DNA of 64,000 bases from Lactobacillus apis (GCF_002837055.1 NZ_PDKP01000001.1:669285-733284); one strand, 5' to 3'. Shown: positions 1 to 9,044, counted from the first letter of the stretch. Numbers and translations: made by a program. Notes: generated by a model from the letters alone, not told the origin.

Positions 1-1405
1 AGACACCAGTATCAATTTCATCAAAAATCATTGTTCCTACAGGTTCAACCCGGCTAAAAATTGCTTTAAGCGCTAAAATTAGTCTTGATTGCTCACCACC
101 TGAAACAATTTTTACCAATGGCATTAAATCTTCTCCCGGATTAGGAGCGATTAGGAACACAACTTCATCTGTTCCCTTTTTGGTGAAACCCTTAGTCGTC
201 GAAATATCTATTGCAAAACGGGCCTTTGCCATGTATAAGTCTTTGAGCTCTCGCTTAATATTCTCTTCTAATGTATTTGCAACTTTTTCACGCATCTGAT
301 GAAGTTTCTTTGCTTCTTCAGTTAGCTTACTTTCAACTTGAGCTACTTCTTTTTGCAGTTTTTCTTCATCCAGACCGCCAGTTTCATATTGACTCAACTC
401 TTTTTGTACTTTTTCATAAAAAGCAAACACATCCTGCAAAGTAGGGCCATACTTTTTCTTCAGCGAATTAAGTAAATCTAATCTACTTGTAACATATTGA
501 TAGCGTTCCTCATCAAAGTCCATTTCATCTAAGACATTTGATAGTTCACTTCGGGCATCACTTAATGCAAAGACACCGTCATCGATTGTTTTGGCAATGT
601 CCTTAAACTTAGCACCATATTCGCCGAGTTCATTTGCAGCACTTTGAGCATTACCTAGTAGTGTTTCCAAACCGTGTTCGTCATCATCGTACAACTGCAT
701 TAAGTAATTGGCAGTATCCACGATTTTTTGATAGTTACTTAATTCGTTGTATTCTTCTTCTAGTTGCTCGTCTTCTGTTGGATCAGTTAAGTTGGCAGAA
801 GATAATTCTTCACTTTGAAAGGTTAAAATATCCTGCTTTTGGGCTAACTCTTGAGCGTCACTTCGCAAATGGTTCAACCGGTCGCTTAACTTTTCCCAAG
901 TAGCGAAATTGGCTTGGTACTCCGCTAGCTCTTTTTTAAATTGTTCTGGAGCGTAATTATCAACTAAATCAATTTGCCGGTCCTGATCCATTAAAATTTG
1001 TTGATCATTTTGACCGTGAATATCAACCAGATAATAACCCAATTCTCGTAAAACGTTAATCGTCGTTAACTGTCCATTAATTCTGACTACATTACGACCT
1101 TTAACGGCAAGCTCCCTACTAATCACAAGTTGCCCGTCTGAAATAGGCAAGCCATACTGCTCACATAGTTCTGTAATTTTAGCGGCTTGATTATCAATTT
1201 CAAAAAGACCTGTAATAACAGCCTTCTTTTCACCACTACGAACCATTTCTTTTTGGCTTCTTCCACCCATCAATAGTGAAACTGCATCAATAATAATAGA
1301 TTTACCAGCACCAGTTTCACCAATTAGCACTGTCATATGTTCTTGAAAGCGAACCTTCAAAGCCTTAATAATGGCGAAGTTTTTAATATCCAGTTCAACT
1401 AACAT
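1..1405 (-). CDS. recN: DNA repair protein RecN, 3' end cut by window edge
   Basis: RecN is an SMC-like ATPase of double-strand-break repair. The reading frame starts at 1405 and is still open at base 1, giving about 468 codons; the family is about 560 residues, so roughly the last 90 lie outside. The N-terminus carries a Walker A motif (GETGAGKS). The middle is long and charged, as expected for a coiled coil. Near the window edge come the ABC signature SGGE and the Walker B run MIFDEID. The start has a TAGGAG site overlapping the stop codon of tlyA, 9 nt upstream, so the two are translationally close. In Bacillus an argR/ahrC gene lies between tlyA and recN; it is missing here. Confidence 0.95.
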   Translation of the reverse strand, partial: MLVELDIKNFAIIKALKVRFQEHMTVLIGETGAGKSIIIDAVSLLMGGRSQKEMVRSGEKKAVITGLFEIDNQAAKITELCEQYGLPISDGQLVISRELAVKGRNVVRINGQLTTINVLRELGYYLVDIHGQNDQQILMDQDRQIDLVDNYAPEQFKKELAEYQANFATWEKLSDRLNHLRSDAQELAQKQDILTFQSEELSSANLTDPTEDEQLEEEYNELSNYQKIVDTANYLMQLYDDDEHGLETLLGNAQSAANELGEYGAKFKDIAKTIDDGVFALSDARSELSNVLDEMDFDEERYQYVTSRLDLLNSLKKKYGPTLQDVFAFYEKVQKELSQYETGGLDEEKLQKEVAQVESKLTEEAKKLHQMREKVANTLEENIKRELKDLYMAKARFAIDISTTKGFTKKGTDEVVFLIAPNPGEDLMPLVKIVSGGEQSRLILALKAIFSRVEPVGTMIFDEIDTGV

Positions 1406-1414
1406 AATTATCTC

Positions 1415-2224
1415 CTAAAGCTCAGCAACTGCTCGTTCAACAACTTCTTCAGGGGTTCCTGACCATAGCATTTGCCCACCATTTTCTTCACTTTTTTGCA
1501 AATGAATTAAAAATTCAATATTGCCTTTGCCACCTTTAATTGGTGAATAATCAAGGCCTAGCACGTTAAAGCCTATTTCACGCGCTTTTTCGATAGTATG
1601 CTCAATTACATTGCAATGAACCTGGTGGTCATGAACAATTCCATGTTTACCAACATTTTCTGGCCCCGCTTCAAATTGAGGCTTAATTAGGCAAACAGCA
1701 TCACAATCATTTTTAAGAATGTCGTACATTGGCGGCATAATTAGATCAAGTGAAATAAAAGAAACGTCAGTCATCGCAAAATCAGGTAATCCCTGAGTAA
1801 AATCTTCAGGTTTACTAAAACGGAAATTTTGTTTTTCCATGACCACAACGCGTTTGTCGTCTCGCAACTGCCAAGCCAGCTGATTGTATCCTACGTCAAG
1901 TGCATACACCATTTTGGCATGGTTCTGTAGTGCAACATCTGTAAAACCACCGGTAGAAGCTCCAATATCAAGACATATTTTATCCGTTAAATCAATTTCG
2001 AACGATTCAAGGGCTTTTTGGAGCTTAAATCCCCCACGTGAGACATATTTTTTATCCGACTTTTTAATATAAAAATGTTCATCTTCAGGAAAACTTGTTC
2101 CACTCTTATCAATCCGCTGATGATTGTGATCCGAAACCAAACCAGCCATAATTGCTCGCTGTGCCTGAGTTCGAGAGTTAAAAAGTCCTTGTTTAGCTAA
2201 TAGTACGTCAGCTCTTTCTTTCAT
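1415..2224 (-). CDS. tlyA: TlyA family rRNA 2'-O-methyltransferase
   Basis: A 269-residue protein. An N-terminal S4 RNA-binding domain (about residues 4-65) is followed by an FtsJ/RrmJ-type SAM methyltransferase fold with motif I DIGASTGGF near residue 96. Family members methylate ribose 2'-hydroxyls of rRNA cytidines and are often mislabelled haemolysins. The gene lies 3 nt after ispA and 9 nt before recN, in one transcript. Length is normal and no key region is missing. The exact target nucleotide cannot be read from sequence. Confidence 0.93.
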   Translation of the reverse strand: MKERADVLLAKQGLFNSRTQAQRAIMAGLVSDHNHQRIDKSGTSFPEDEHFYIKKSDKKYVSRGGFKLQKALESFEIDLTDKICLDIGASTGGFTDVALQNHAKMVYALDVGYNQLAWQLRDDKRVVVMEKQNFRFSKPEDFTQGLPDFAMTDVSFISLDLIMPPMYDILKNDCDAVCLIKPQFEAGPENVGKHGIVHDHQVHCNVIEHTIEKAREIGFNVLGLDYSPIKGGKGNIEFLIHLQKSEENGGQMLWSGTPEEVVERAVAEL

Positions 2225-2227
2225 TTT

Positions 2228-3094
2228 TTAGAGCACCTTTTGATATAAATCTAGAAAACCAGTTAAAACTTCATTGTTAAGACTCGCTAAATTCGCTTTT
2301 GCCTCAGTAATTAATTTGGTTAGTTCTCTTCTACTTTGTTCAATACCAAGAATTGTTAAAGTATTGTTCTTACCATTTTCTTGGTCCTTGTGAGTTGCTT
2401 TTCCAGCCTCTTTACTAGTTTGAACGACATCAACTAAATCATCATAAATTTGGTATGCTCGACCAAAATTATCGGCAAATTTAATTAGATTTGTTTTACT
2501 ATTTTCATCTGCTCCCGCATATACAGCACCCATTTTGACACAAGCTTCAATCAAGCAACCTGTTTTTAACCATTCCATTCGATCAATTAAAACTTCGTCA
2601 TCAGCTACACTTGCATTATTGGTTGAATCAATGTCAAGATATTGTCCTCCAACCATGCCGTTGGGTCCAACTGCTGAGGTAATAATTTTAACCAATTCAT
2701 AGGACTTGCTGCCTTCTGCAATCCATTGAATTCCTAATGGAAGCAATGCATCTCCAGCCAATATTGCTTCAGCTTCACCCCATTTTTTATGACTGGTTAA
2801 TTTGCCACGGCGATAATCATCATTATCCATCGCAGGTAAATCATCATGAATCAAAGAATACGTGTGGATTAGTTCGATACCACAAGCAATTTGAACTTCA
2901 GAATTCGTAATGTCCTTATTTAAAGAATCTAGGGTAGCCAGAAACAATAAGGGCCGCAGTCTTTTACCACCAGCCATTACTGAATAGGTCATAATTTGAC
3001 TTATTTTTTTGTCATCAACGTCTTCTTTTAAATGTTCCTCTAAATATTGATCAATTTTGGGTGTCCATTTTTTTCTAAATTCTACAAAATTCAT
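2228..3094 (-). CDS. ispA: Polyprenyl synthetase (farnesyl/geranyl diphosphate synthase)
   Basis: Short-chain trans-prenyltransferase that condenses IPP with allylic diphosphates to feed undecaprenyl and quinone synthesis. Both aspartate-rich motifs are visible: DDLPAMD in the N-terminal half and DDLVD in the C-terminal half, with KRLRP for IPP binding. I take the ATG at 3094 (MNFVEF, 288 residues), 1 nt after the xseB stop codon, rather than a longer frame to 3121 that would run into xseB. No dxs lies alongside, consistent with lactobacilli using the mevalonate route. Confidence 0.93.
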   Translation of the reverse strand: MNFVEFRKKWTPKIDQYLEEHLKEDVDDKKISQIMTYSVMAGGKRLRPLLFLATLDSLNKDITNSEVQIACGIELIHTYSLIHDDLPAMDNDDYRRGKLTSHKKWGEAEAILAGDALLPLGIQWIAEGSKSYELVKIITSAVGPNGMVGGQYLDIDSTNNASVADDEVLIDRMEWLKTGCLIEACVKMGAVYAGADENSKTNLIKFADNFGRAYQIYDDLVDVVQTSKEAGKATHKDQENGKNNTLTILGIEQSRRELTKLITEAKANLASLNNEVLTGFLDLYQKVL

Positions 3095-3095
3095 A

Positions 3096-3338
3096 TTATT
3101 CTTCCGGTGCTGCAGCGTCATTTGGATCTAATTGATGTTCTGTACCATCACTATCAATTAATTTGGCAACAGTCTCCTCTGCCTCCGTTAAACGTTTGTT
3201 TAAGTCCTTACTCAGTTTTACTCCAGTTTGAAATTCAGTCAATGCATCTTCTAAGGCTACATTACCATTTTCAAGGTTGCTAACAATTTTTTGTAATTCA
3301 TTTAATTCTTCTTCGAAGTTATTTTTCTTAGTTGCCAT
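3096..3338 (-). CDS. xseB: Exodeoxyribonuclease VII small subunit
   Basis: An 80-residue protein with the typical XseB helical hairpin (FEEELNELQKIVSNLE, then a second amphipathic helix). Several small subunits assemble with XseA into exonuclease VII, which degrades single-stranded DNA from both ends into oligonucleotides. The gene overlaps the 3' end of xseA by 11 nt, which suggests coupled translation. The acidic C-terminal tail (DPNDAAAPEE) is probably disordered. Confidence 0.93.
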   Translation of the reverse strand: MATKKNNFEEELNELQKIVSNLENGNVALEDALTEFQTGVKLSKDLNKRLTEAEETVAKLIDSDGTEHQLDPNDAAAPEE

Positions 3339-4686
3339 TTTCGTTTCTCCTAACTGCTTTTACAACAGCCTGTGCTTTACCATCTTTAAAATTAATGTTT
3401 ATTTCATTATTCTTCTTCAATTGATCCACAGAAGTAATTGTCTTCTGCGTATCATCAGTTACATAAGCATAACCACGATCAAGCGTCATTAAGGGACTGT
3501 AGTCGTTCAATTGCTGACCGGCTTGAGCCAAATGATGCCTTTTTTCGCGTAAAAGCGTCTGCATATTGGAAACTAGTTTTTGGTAGAAAAAGTTCTCTTG
3601 TTGAAGCACTTGCTCAATTTTCTTTTCTGGATTCACACCAACTAGCTTTTGCTTTGTAAGTTGATATTGTTGTCTTTGCCGCTCAAGTAGATGAATCATG
3701 CTACTGTGAAGCCGCTCACGTAATAAATCGACGGTTTGGGCCTGCTCGTCATATAGTCTGGCCGGTTCTCTCATAATGACCGAATTGTTAATACGATTCA
3801 AATATTCACGTCTAACTCGAATAATATTCTGCATACTTGCCAATAGGCTGCTTTGTAATTGATGAATATTAGCTAATTCATCAGGCAAGTTAGGTGTTGC
3901 ATATTCAGCTGCAGCAGTGGGTGTTGCAGCACGGGCATCAGCCACCAAATCACACAAGGTAGTATCAGTTTCATGACCAACTGATGAAATAACCGGCATA
4001 CTCATATCATAAACTTGCCGAACCACTTTTTCTTCATTAAAAGGCCACAAATCTTCAAGCGAGCCACCACCTCTACCAATAATCATGACATCATATTTGT
4101 CACCATAACTGGTAATTTGTTTCATTGCTTCCACCAAAGAATCTGCAGCACGATCTCCTTGAACTTGAGCAGGAAATAAATCAACTTCGGCATGAGGAAA
4201 TCTGCGATTGACAGTAACCAAAATATCATGAATTACTGCTCCGGAAGCACTTGTGACTACTGCAATATGATCTGGAAATTTTGGCAATGGCCTCTTATGG
4301 GCTTCATCAAACAAACCTTCGTCAGATAATTTTCTTTGCAATTGTTTTAACTGCTCATATAGTGCCCCAAGACCAGCAGGTTCCATTGATTCGGCATAAA
4401 ACTGGTAGGTTCCCTGAGGACCATATACACTTACATAACCCGAAATATAGACCCTCATACCCTCTTCAGGCTTGAATTTAACCTTATCAAAATATGAACG
4501 GAACATTACCACATTTATTTTGGATTTTTCATCTTTCAACGAAAAATATTGATGAGAATTTCTGCGATAGCGAAAATTAGACAGTTCACCTTGAAGAAAA
4601 ACTTTATGCAAATACGGATCATTTTTGAACTTCTGTGTAATATAGTAATTCAGATCCGTAACTGTAAGATACTTATTATCTGCCAT
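3328..4686 (-). CDS. xseA: Exodeoxyribonuclease VII large subunit
   Basis: A 452-residue catalytic subunit. Residues 1-100 form an OB fold for single-stranded DNA (LQGELSNFRYRRNSHQYFSL). The central catalytic domain carries IGRGGGSLEDLWPFNEE and the conserved D-A-R-x-x-T-P-T-A-A-A segment. A long helical region binding XseB follows, then a small C-terminal domain. The start has a clear AAGGAG site. It overlaps folD upstream by 11 nt and xseB downstream by 11 nt. Confidence 0.95.
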   Translation of the reverse strand: MADNKYLTVTDLNYYITQKFKNDPYLHKVFLQGELSNFRYRRNSHQYFSLKDEKSKINVVMFRSYFDKVKFKPEEGMRVYISGYVSVYGPQGTYQFYAESMEPAGLGALYEQLKQLQRKLSDEGLFDEAHKRPLPKFPDHIAVVTSASGAVIHDILVTVNRRFPHAEVDLFPAQVQGDRAADSLVEAMKQITSYGDKYDVMIIGRGGGSLEDLWPFNEEKVVRQVYDMSMPVISSVGHETDTTLCDLVADARAATPTAAAEYATPNLPDELANIHQLQSSLLASMQNIIRVRREYLNRINNSVIMREPARLYDEQAQTVDLLRERLHSSMIHLLERQRQQYQLTKQKLVGVNPEKKIEQVLQQENFFYQKLVSNMQTLLREKRHHLAQAGQQLNDYSPLMTLDRGYAYVTDDTQKTITSVDQLKKNNEININFKDGKAQAVVKAVRRNENGN

Positions 4687-5524
4687 TTTTTCTCCTTGTT
4701 AGTTTAACAACTTGCTCCATCAATGATTCTACAGTTAAAGGACCAATTCCTCCAGGGACTGGCGTAATAAAGCTCACTTTAGGTTTAACCAATACAGTAT
4801 TAACATCCCCAACAGTTTGATTGTTAACTCTATTAATGCCAACATCAATCACCACTGCATTTTCTTTGACCATCTCTGGCGTAACCAAGTTAGCGTGTCC
4901 AACAGCTGAAACAAGTATATCGGCATTTTTGGTATATTCAGCAAGCTGTTTTGTTTTTGAATGCAAAATAGAAACTGTCGCATCTCGTTCTAGCATTAAA
5001 GCAGCTAATGGCTTGCCAACAATACTACTACGACCGATGATTACCACTTTTTTGCCATGTAACTTAATTTGATAGTGATCAAGTAATGCCAATACACCAT
5101 GAGCTGTTGCAGGTTCGACATAATGGTCACCGCGCCATAAACGGCCTACATTACTCGGCGTCAAACAATCGACATCTTTTTCTGGATCGATATGTTCCAA
5201 TGCTTCATTTAAGTTAATTTGCGGTGGGACCGGTAACTGGATCATAATACCGTAAACTTTTTTATCCTGATTTAACCGATCAATCAGAGTTAACAAAGAC
5301 TGCTGACTCTGTGTTTTAGGCAGTTGATAGACTTTTTGAACAATTCCAATTTCATCTGCTCGCCTTTTTTTAGTTTTAATATAGAGCTTACTACTTGGAT
5401 CATCACCAATATTAATTACGCAAAATAATGGAACTATTCCCTGACTTTTTAATTCACTAACCTGTGTCTTTAGTATAGCCGCGCGCTCATCAGCTAAGTT
5501 CTTTCCATCTAGAAATTGACCCAT
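4676..5524 (-). CDS. folD: Bifunctional methylenetetrahydrofolate dehydrogenase/cyclohydrolase
   Basis: FolD (282 residues) interconverts 5,10-methylene-, methenyl- and 10-formyl-THF with NADP, supplying one-carbon units for purines and fMet-tRNA. The N-terminal catalytic domain has the Y-x-x-x-K pattern (SKLYIKTKKRR) and the Rossmann domain has GRSSIVGKPLA. The PGGIGPLTVESL signature is near the C-terminus. It is separated from nusB by 50 nt that hold a terminator-like hairpin, so some transcription may stop before it. Confidence 0.96.
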   Translation of the reverse strand: MGQFLDGKNLADERAAILKTQVSELKSQGIVPLFCVINIGDDPSSKLYIKTKKRRADEIGIVQKVYQLPKTQSQQSLLTLIDRLNQDKKVYGIMIQLPVPPQINLNEALEHIDPEKDVDCLTPSNVGRLWRGDHYVEPATAHGVLALLDHYQIKLHGKKVVIIGRSSIVGKPLAALMLERDATVSILHSKTKQLAEYTKNADILVSAVGHANLVTPEMVKENAVVIDVGINRVNNQTVGDVNTVLVKPKVSFITPVPGGIGPLTVESLMEQVVKLTRRKNGR

Positions 5525-5540
5525 TAGTTTATTCCTTTTT

Positions 5541-5571
5541 TAAAAAAATAGCCGGCTATCAAGCCGACTAT
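5541..5571 (-). terminator. Intrinsic terminator between nusB and folD
   Basis: On the minus strand a nine-pair stem (TAGTCGGCT / AGCCGGCTA) with a TGAT loop is followed by seven T. It sits inside an otherwise compact run of same-strand genes, so it probably sets lower expression of folD and the exonuclease genes than of nusB. Confidence 0.8.
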
Positions 5572-5574
5572 TAA

Positions 5575-5973
5575 TTATTTTTGGATGAAATTTGCCAAAA
5601 TACCGTTAATAAACGGTTTAGTTTTTGGATCTGCAAACTCATCACATAAGTTCAAAGCTTCATTGACCGCTGCTTTAGGCTCAATTTCATCGCTATATTT
5701 AATTTCAAATAGAGCTATTTCTAAAATAGCCAGCGAAATTTGGTCAATTCGATCAATACGCCAGTTTTTCTTCAGATAAGAAGCAAGCTGACCTTTTAGC
5801 TCGTCCCGCTTTTCAATCACACCTTCAATTAAAGTCTTTGAATAAGCAGAAAGTTCTTTTAAATCAAGCATTGCAACGGTTTTTGCCTCAACTTCAGCAG
5901 GTGTATACTTTAAATCTTGATTAGCTAAATATACAGCCTGCATTGCAACTCTACGACTCTCGTGTTGATTCAT
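5575..5973 (-). CDS. nusB: Transcription antitermination factor NusB
   Basis: A 132-residue, all-helical protein. It binds boxA RNA with NusE (S10) in antitermination complexes on rRNA operons. The N-terminal segment R-R-V-A-M-Q-A-V-Y and the C-terminal F-I-N-G-I-L fit the family. I chose the ATG at 5973 (MNQHES) because AAAGGAT lies at the right distance. A longer frame to 6024 would add 17 residues overlapping the Asp23 gene and has no ribosome site. Overlap with the upstream gene is 23 nt. Confidence 0.93.
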   Translation of the reverse strand: MNQHESRRVAMQAVYLANQDLKYTPAEVEAKTVAMLDLKELSAYSKTLIEGVIEKRDELKGQLASYLKKNWRIDRIDQISLAILEIALFEIKYSDEIEPKAAVNEALNLCDEFADPKTKPFINGILANFIQK

Positions 5974-6409
5974 TTTTATCCTTTTCATCAATGTCAGAGA
6001 AAAGTTGAGAGGTACCACTATCATCCTGCTCTTCTTCCTCTGGGAATACTAGACCGATTACATGGACATTAATTTCCTTGAGAGTCAGATCAGTCATTTG
6101 AAGCACTTGCTGTCTTAATGACTTTTGAAGATCCTTTGCGATTTTTGGCACATTACAGCCAGCTTCAAGACCAACGTAGACGTCAGCAATTAAGTCACCA
6201 TCTTCGTTTACTCTGATTTCGACGCCGCGACGTAAATCTTCGCGACCTAAAACCCAGTTAATTCCAGATCTGACATTGCCATGCATTTCAGCCACACCGT
6301 CAACTTTTTCGGCAGCAATGCCCATAATAACTTCAAGAACACTAGGATCTATTTCAATTTCTTCACCGTTATTTTTATCATCTAAGACAATTTTTGAACT
6401 ATCTGCCAT
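5951..6409 (-). CDS. Asp23/Gls24 family envelope stress protein
   Basis: A 152-residue protein of the Asp23/DUF322 family, matching the core pattern I-x-P-x-V-L-E-x-I-x-G-I-A-A followed by V-x-G-V-A-E-M. Family members coat the cytoplasmic face of the membrane or respond to alkaline and cell-wall stress; the molecular role is not settled. The tail is rich in Asp and Glu (EEEEQDDSGTS). It is equivalent to B. subtilis YqhY, which also lies upstream of nusB; the accBC genes that precede yqhY there are absent here and efp follows directly. Confidence 0.88.
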   Translation of the reverse strand: MADSSKIVLDDKNNGEEIEIDPSVLEVIMGIAAEKVDGVAEMHGNVRSGINWVLGREDLRRGVEIRVNEDGDLIADVYVGLEAGCNVPKIAKDLQKSLRQQVLQMTDLTLKEINVHVIGLVFPEEEEQDDSGTSQLFSDIDEKDKNESTRES

Positions 6410-6427
6410 TTTGTTTACCTCAAAAAA

Positions 6428-6997
6428 CTATTTATTTGCGCGAGATACGTATGTGCCATCAACAGTATTGATAATTAATACATCGCCTTCATTAATAAAG
6501 AATGGCACGTTGACTACTAAACCTGTCTCCATTGTAGCAGGTTTACCACCACCTGAAGAAGTATCACCCTTAATATTTGGTTCAGTTTTTGAAACCGCTA
6601 ATTCAACCGTGTTAGGTAATTGAATTCCTAATGTCTTACCATCATGCATAATTACACTAACATCCATGTTTTCCTTTAAATACTTAGCTTCATCAGTAAT
6701 TTGTTCATTTGGAATTGCTAACTGATCATAAGTAGTTGTATCCATGAAAACATAGTTTGAACCATCGTTATAAAGGTATTGCATACCCTTTGTTTGGATT
6801 TCCGCAGTTTCAACTTTAGCAGTGGAACGGAATGTATATTCTTGAACTGCACCAGTGTTTAAGCTCTTTAACTTGGAACGAACAAAGGCACTACCTTTAC
6901 CAGGTTTAACATGTTGGAACTCAACGATGCGCCATAAGTCATTATTGTACTTGATGGTCAAACCATTTTTAAACTCGTTAACTGAAATCATTGTCAT
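6428..6997 (-). CDS. efp: Elongation factor P
   Basis: EF-P (189 residues) rescues ribosomes stalled on polyproline. Three beta-barrel domains are expected. The modification loop [10 protein letters not shown] is present, with the presumed modified lysine at residue 34. The C-terminal family signature ([16 protein letters not shown]) is intact. Start taken at ATG 6997 (MTMISVNEF), with GATGAGG upstream; a TTG 36 nt further out is unlikely. ATG 6991 is an alternative. Confidence 0.95.
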   Translation of the reverse strand: MTMISVNEFKNGLTIKYNNDLWRIVEFQHVKPGKGSAFVRSKLKSLNTGAVQEYTFRSTAKVETAEIQTKGMQYLYNDGSNYVFMDTTTYDQLAIPNEQITDEAKYLKENMDVSVIMHDGKTLGIQLPNTVELAVSKTEPNIKGDTSSGGGKPATMETGLVVNVPFFINEGDVLIINTVDGTYVSRANK

Positions 6998-7068
6998 ATT
7001 AAGAACCTCATCTCCATAATAATATCTTACCAATTAACACGTGATTTTACTATAAATAATCTCTAACT

Positions 7069-8178
7069 TTATAAAGAAATTAACTCATCCTTAGGTAAAG
7101 TAGATAAAGTCTCTGGCGAATTGTCGTGAACAAGAATATCATCTTCAATTCTAACCCCACCTTTATTAGGAAGGTAAATTCCGGGCTCGACAGTATGAAC
7201 CATATTATTTACCAATTCTTGCTTACCAAATGGTAACGCCGGTTGACAGAGTTCGTGAATTTCTAAGCCGATTCCGTGCCCAATGCCATGACCGAAGTAC
7301 TGACCATAGCCTTGTTCAGTGATATAGTCGCGGGCAGCATGGTCAACATCACTACCTTGATTGCCTACCACTGCTGCTTCGATACCACGTCTTTGAGCTT
7401 CATGAACAATCTCATAAATTTTTTGCATTTCTTGATCAACTTTACCAACTGCTACAGTCCGCGTAATGTCAGCTGCGTAACCATTATAAAAGGCACCAAA
7501 GTCAATTACAACCATGTCGCCATCTTCAATTACTTTATCGCTTGCAACTCCGTGTGCCCAAGCTGAACGCACGCCAGAAGCAATAATTGTATCAAAGCTC
7601 GGGCCATCGCCTCCATTAACTTTAAAGAGGTAATCAAGTTTGGCACCAATATTACGCTCAATTGCCCCTGGCTTTACTAAAGGTAGAATTTCATTGAAGC
7701 TATCCATTGAAATATTAATCGCACGACGGAGCATCTCAATTTCCAGCGGATCTTTAACGTTTCTAACTCGTTCAACTAATTCTTCACAAAGTTCAAAATC
7801 AATTTCTGGATTAAGCTCTTGCAAAGTAAATAATTCAGTTGCTGAAACAAATTCCCCTTCAACCAAGACTTTTTTCAGATTAGCCTTTTTTAACTGATCA
7901 GATATTTCTTGATCCTGGTTGCCATGCTTCATAATAACAGTCATTTCACCAGGAGCCTGAGCCTTTATTTGGCCCGCAAAACGCGAATCTGATAGTAAAA
8001 TCCGATCACCTGCAGCTGTCAAAATCAACTGTGCTTCTTCACCAGTAAAATTAGTCAAATAACGATAGTTAGCTTGATTAAAAATGAGTATAGCATCTGC
8101 ATTTTTTTCTTTTATTAAATTAGCTACTTCTGTAATACGCCTATTCAGTAGACTTAATAATTCATTTTTTTCAGCCAT
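7069..8178 (-). CDS. M24 family Xaa-Pro aminopeptidase
   Basis: A 369-residue peptidase with a creatinase-like N-terminal domain (1-135) and a pita-bread catalytic domain. Metal ligands are visible: Asp in VIDFGAFYNGYAADITR (two Asp), His in GHGIGHGIGLEIHE, and Glu in VEPGIYLPNKGGVRIEDD. It probably removes N-terminal residues preceding proline, recycling dietary peptides in a proteolytic lactic acid bacterium. Aminopeptidase P or a PepQ-type prolidase are both possible; length and the GHGIGHGIGLEIHE form favour the YpdF/YqhT aminopeptidase group. In B. subtilis yqhT also lies next to efp. Confidence 0.88.
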   Translation of the reverse strand: MAEKNELLSLLNRRITEVANLIKEKNADAILIFNQANYRYLTNFTGEEAQLILTAAGDRILLSDSRFAGQIKAQAPGEMTVIMKHGNQDQEISDQLKKANLKKVLVEGEFVSATELFTLQELNPEIDFELCEELVERVRNVKDPLEIEMLRRAINISMDSFNEILPLVKPGAIERNIGAKLDYLFKVNGGDGPSFDTIIASGVRSAWAHGVASDKVIEDGDMVVIDFGAFYNGYAADITRTVAVGKVDQEMQKIYEIVHEAQRRGIEAAVVGNQGSDVDHAARDYITEQGYGQYFGHGIGHGIGLEIHELCQPALPFGKQELVNNMVHTVEPGIYLPNKGGVRIEDDILVHDNSPETLSTLPKDELISL

Positions 8179-8256
8179 CTTTTTTCTCCTATGTAAAGTT
8201 TGACTATATTTTACTGCTAAAAACTATTTATAGATCATAACGTATTTTTTAACACA

Positions 8257-8292
8257 GAAAAAGACGAGAAGCACATGCTTTTCGTCTTCTTA
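8257..8292 (-). terminator. Terminator after rpmA
   Basis: On the minus strand AAGACGA...TCGTCTT forms a stem around an inner AAGCACATGCTT hairpin, followed by TTTTT. It ends the rplU-rpmA transcript. Confidence 0.8.
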
Positions 8293-8305
8293 ATTAAGAA
8301 CTAAA

Positions 8306-8599
8306 TTACTTAGCTTCTTCTTCAACTGGGATAACAGAAACTTGCTTTCTGTACTTATCCTTACGTTCAAACTTAACTACACCATTTACTAATGCAAATA
8401 ATGTGTCATCTCCACCTTGACCAACGTTCTTGCCAGGGTGAATCTTAGTACCACGTTGACGATAGATAATCGTACCTGCGTGAATTGTTTGACCGTCTGC
8501 AGCCTTAGCGCCTAAACGACGACCAGCTGAATCACGACCGTTAGCAGTAGAACCTCCACCCTTGTGGTGGGCAAATAATTTAAGATTTAAAATATTCAT
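8306..8599 (-). CDS. rpmA: Ribosomal protein bL27 with cleavable N-terminal extension
   Basis: bL27 (97 residues) reaches the peptidyl-transferase centre with its N-terminus. The mature start would be A-H-H-K-G-G-G-S-T; ahead of it is an extension ending N-L-K-L-F, resembling the N-L-Q-F-F site that Prp protease cuts in Staphylococcus. That protease is normally encoded between rplU and rpmA in Firmicutes, but here the two genes are only 13 nt apart with no room for it. Confidence 0.96.
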   Translation of the reverse strand: MNILNLKLFAHHKGGGSTANGRDSAGRRLGAKAADGQTIHAGTIIYRQRGTKIHPGKNVGQGGDDTLFALVNGVVKFERKDKYRKQVSVIPVEEEAK

Positions 8600-8612
8600 A
8601 ATTGTTTCACCT

Positions 8613-8927
8613 CTAGTTTAATTCAATTTTTTCAATTGTAACCTTAGTATAAGGTTGACGGTGACCATATTTTGAATGTGAGTGCTTCTTAGGCTTGTAC
8701 TTGAAAGTAACAACTTTCTTTTCCTTACCTTGCTTCTCAACCTTAGCAACAACCTTGGCGCCATCAACTAAAGGTGCACCAACCTTAACGTTATTGCCGT
8801 CAGAAGTTAAGATTACTTCGTCAAAAGTAACTTCCTTACCTTCTTCAACGTCAAGCTTTTCAACAAAAACACTATCGCCTTCAGCAACTTTGTATTGCTT
8901 TCCGCCGGTTTTAATAATTGCGTACAT
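8613..8927 (-). CDS. rplU: Ribosomal protein bL21
   Basis: bL21 (104 residues) with the characteristic opening [14 protein letters not shown] and the C-terminal K[13 protein letters not shown] segment for 23S rRNA binding. It is first in a two-gene operon with rpmA and has a GGAGGG site. Its 5' leader matches the L21 leader type, so the operon is probably autoregulated. Confidence 0.97.
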   Translation of the reverse strand: MYAIIKTGGKQYKVAEGDSVFVEKLDVEEGKEVTFDEVILTSDGNNVKVGAPLVDGAKVVAKVEKQGKEKKVVTFKYKPKKHSHSKYGHRQPYTKVTIEKIELN

Positions 8928-8934
8928 TTACTGC

Positions 8935-9039
8935 CCTCCAAAAATTTACTTAGACTCGCCAATTGAGGTGTTTCTTGATAGAAAACTTCTAACCACAAAA
9001 TGTGCGGTTGCAGATGTGAAGGTCTCCACAAATACAACT
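8935..9039 (-). promoter_or_regulatory. L21 leader RNA ahead of rplU
   Basis: The untranslated leader is about 110 nt. It contains GGAGACCTTCACATCTGCAA then CCGCACATTTTGTGG, a small hairpin, and CCTCAATTGGCGAG. These elements resemble the L21 leader described upstream of rplU in Firmicutes, thought to bind L21. Identification is by recalled motif, not by covariance search. Confidence 0.68.
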
Positions 9040-9044
9040 CCTAT

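Noticed and set aside
634-903. Plus-strand ORF of 89 codons
   Set aside because: It lies within recN in another frame, has no ribosome site and resembles no family.
8813-9037. Minus-strand ORF of 74 codons over the L21 leader and rplU start
   Set aside because: It is the leader RNA read in an unused frame; it overlaps rplU and lacks a ribosome site.
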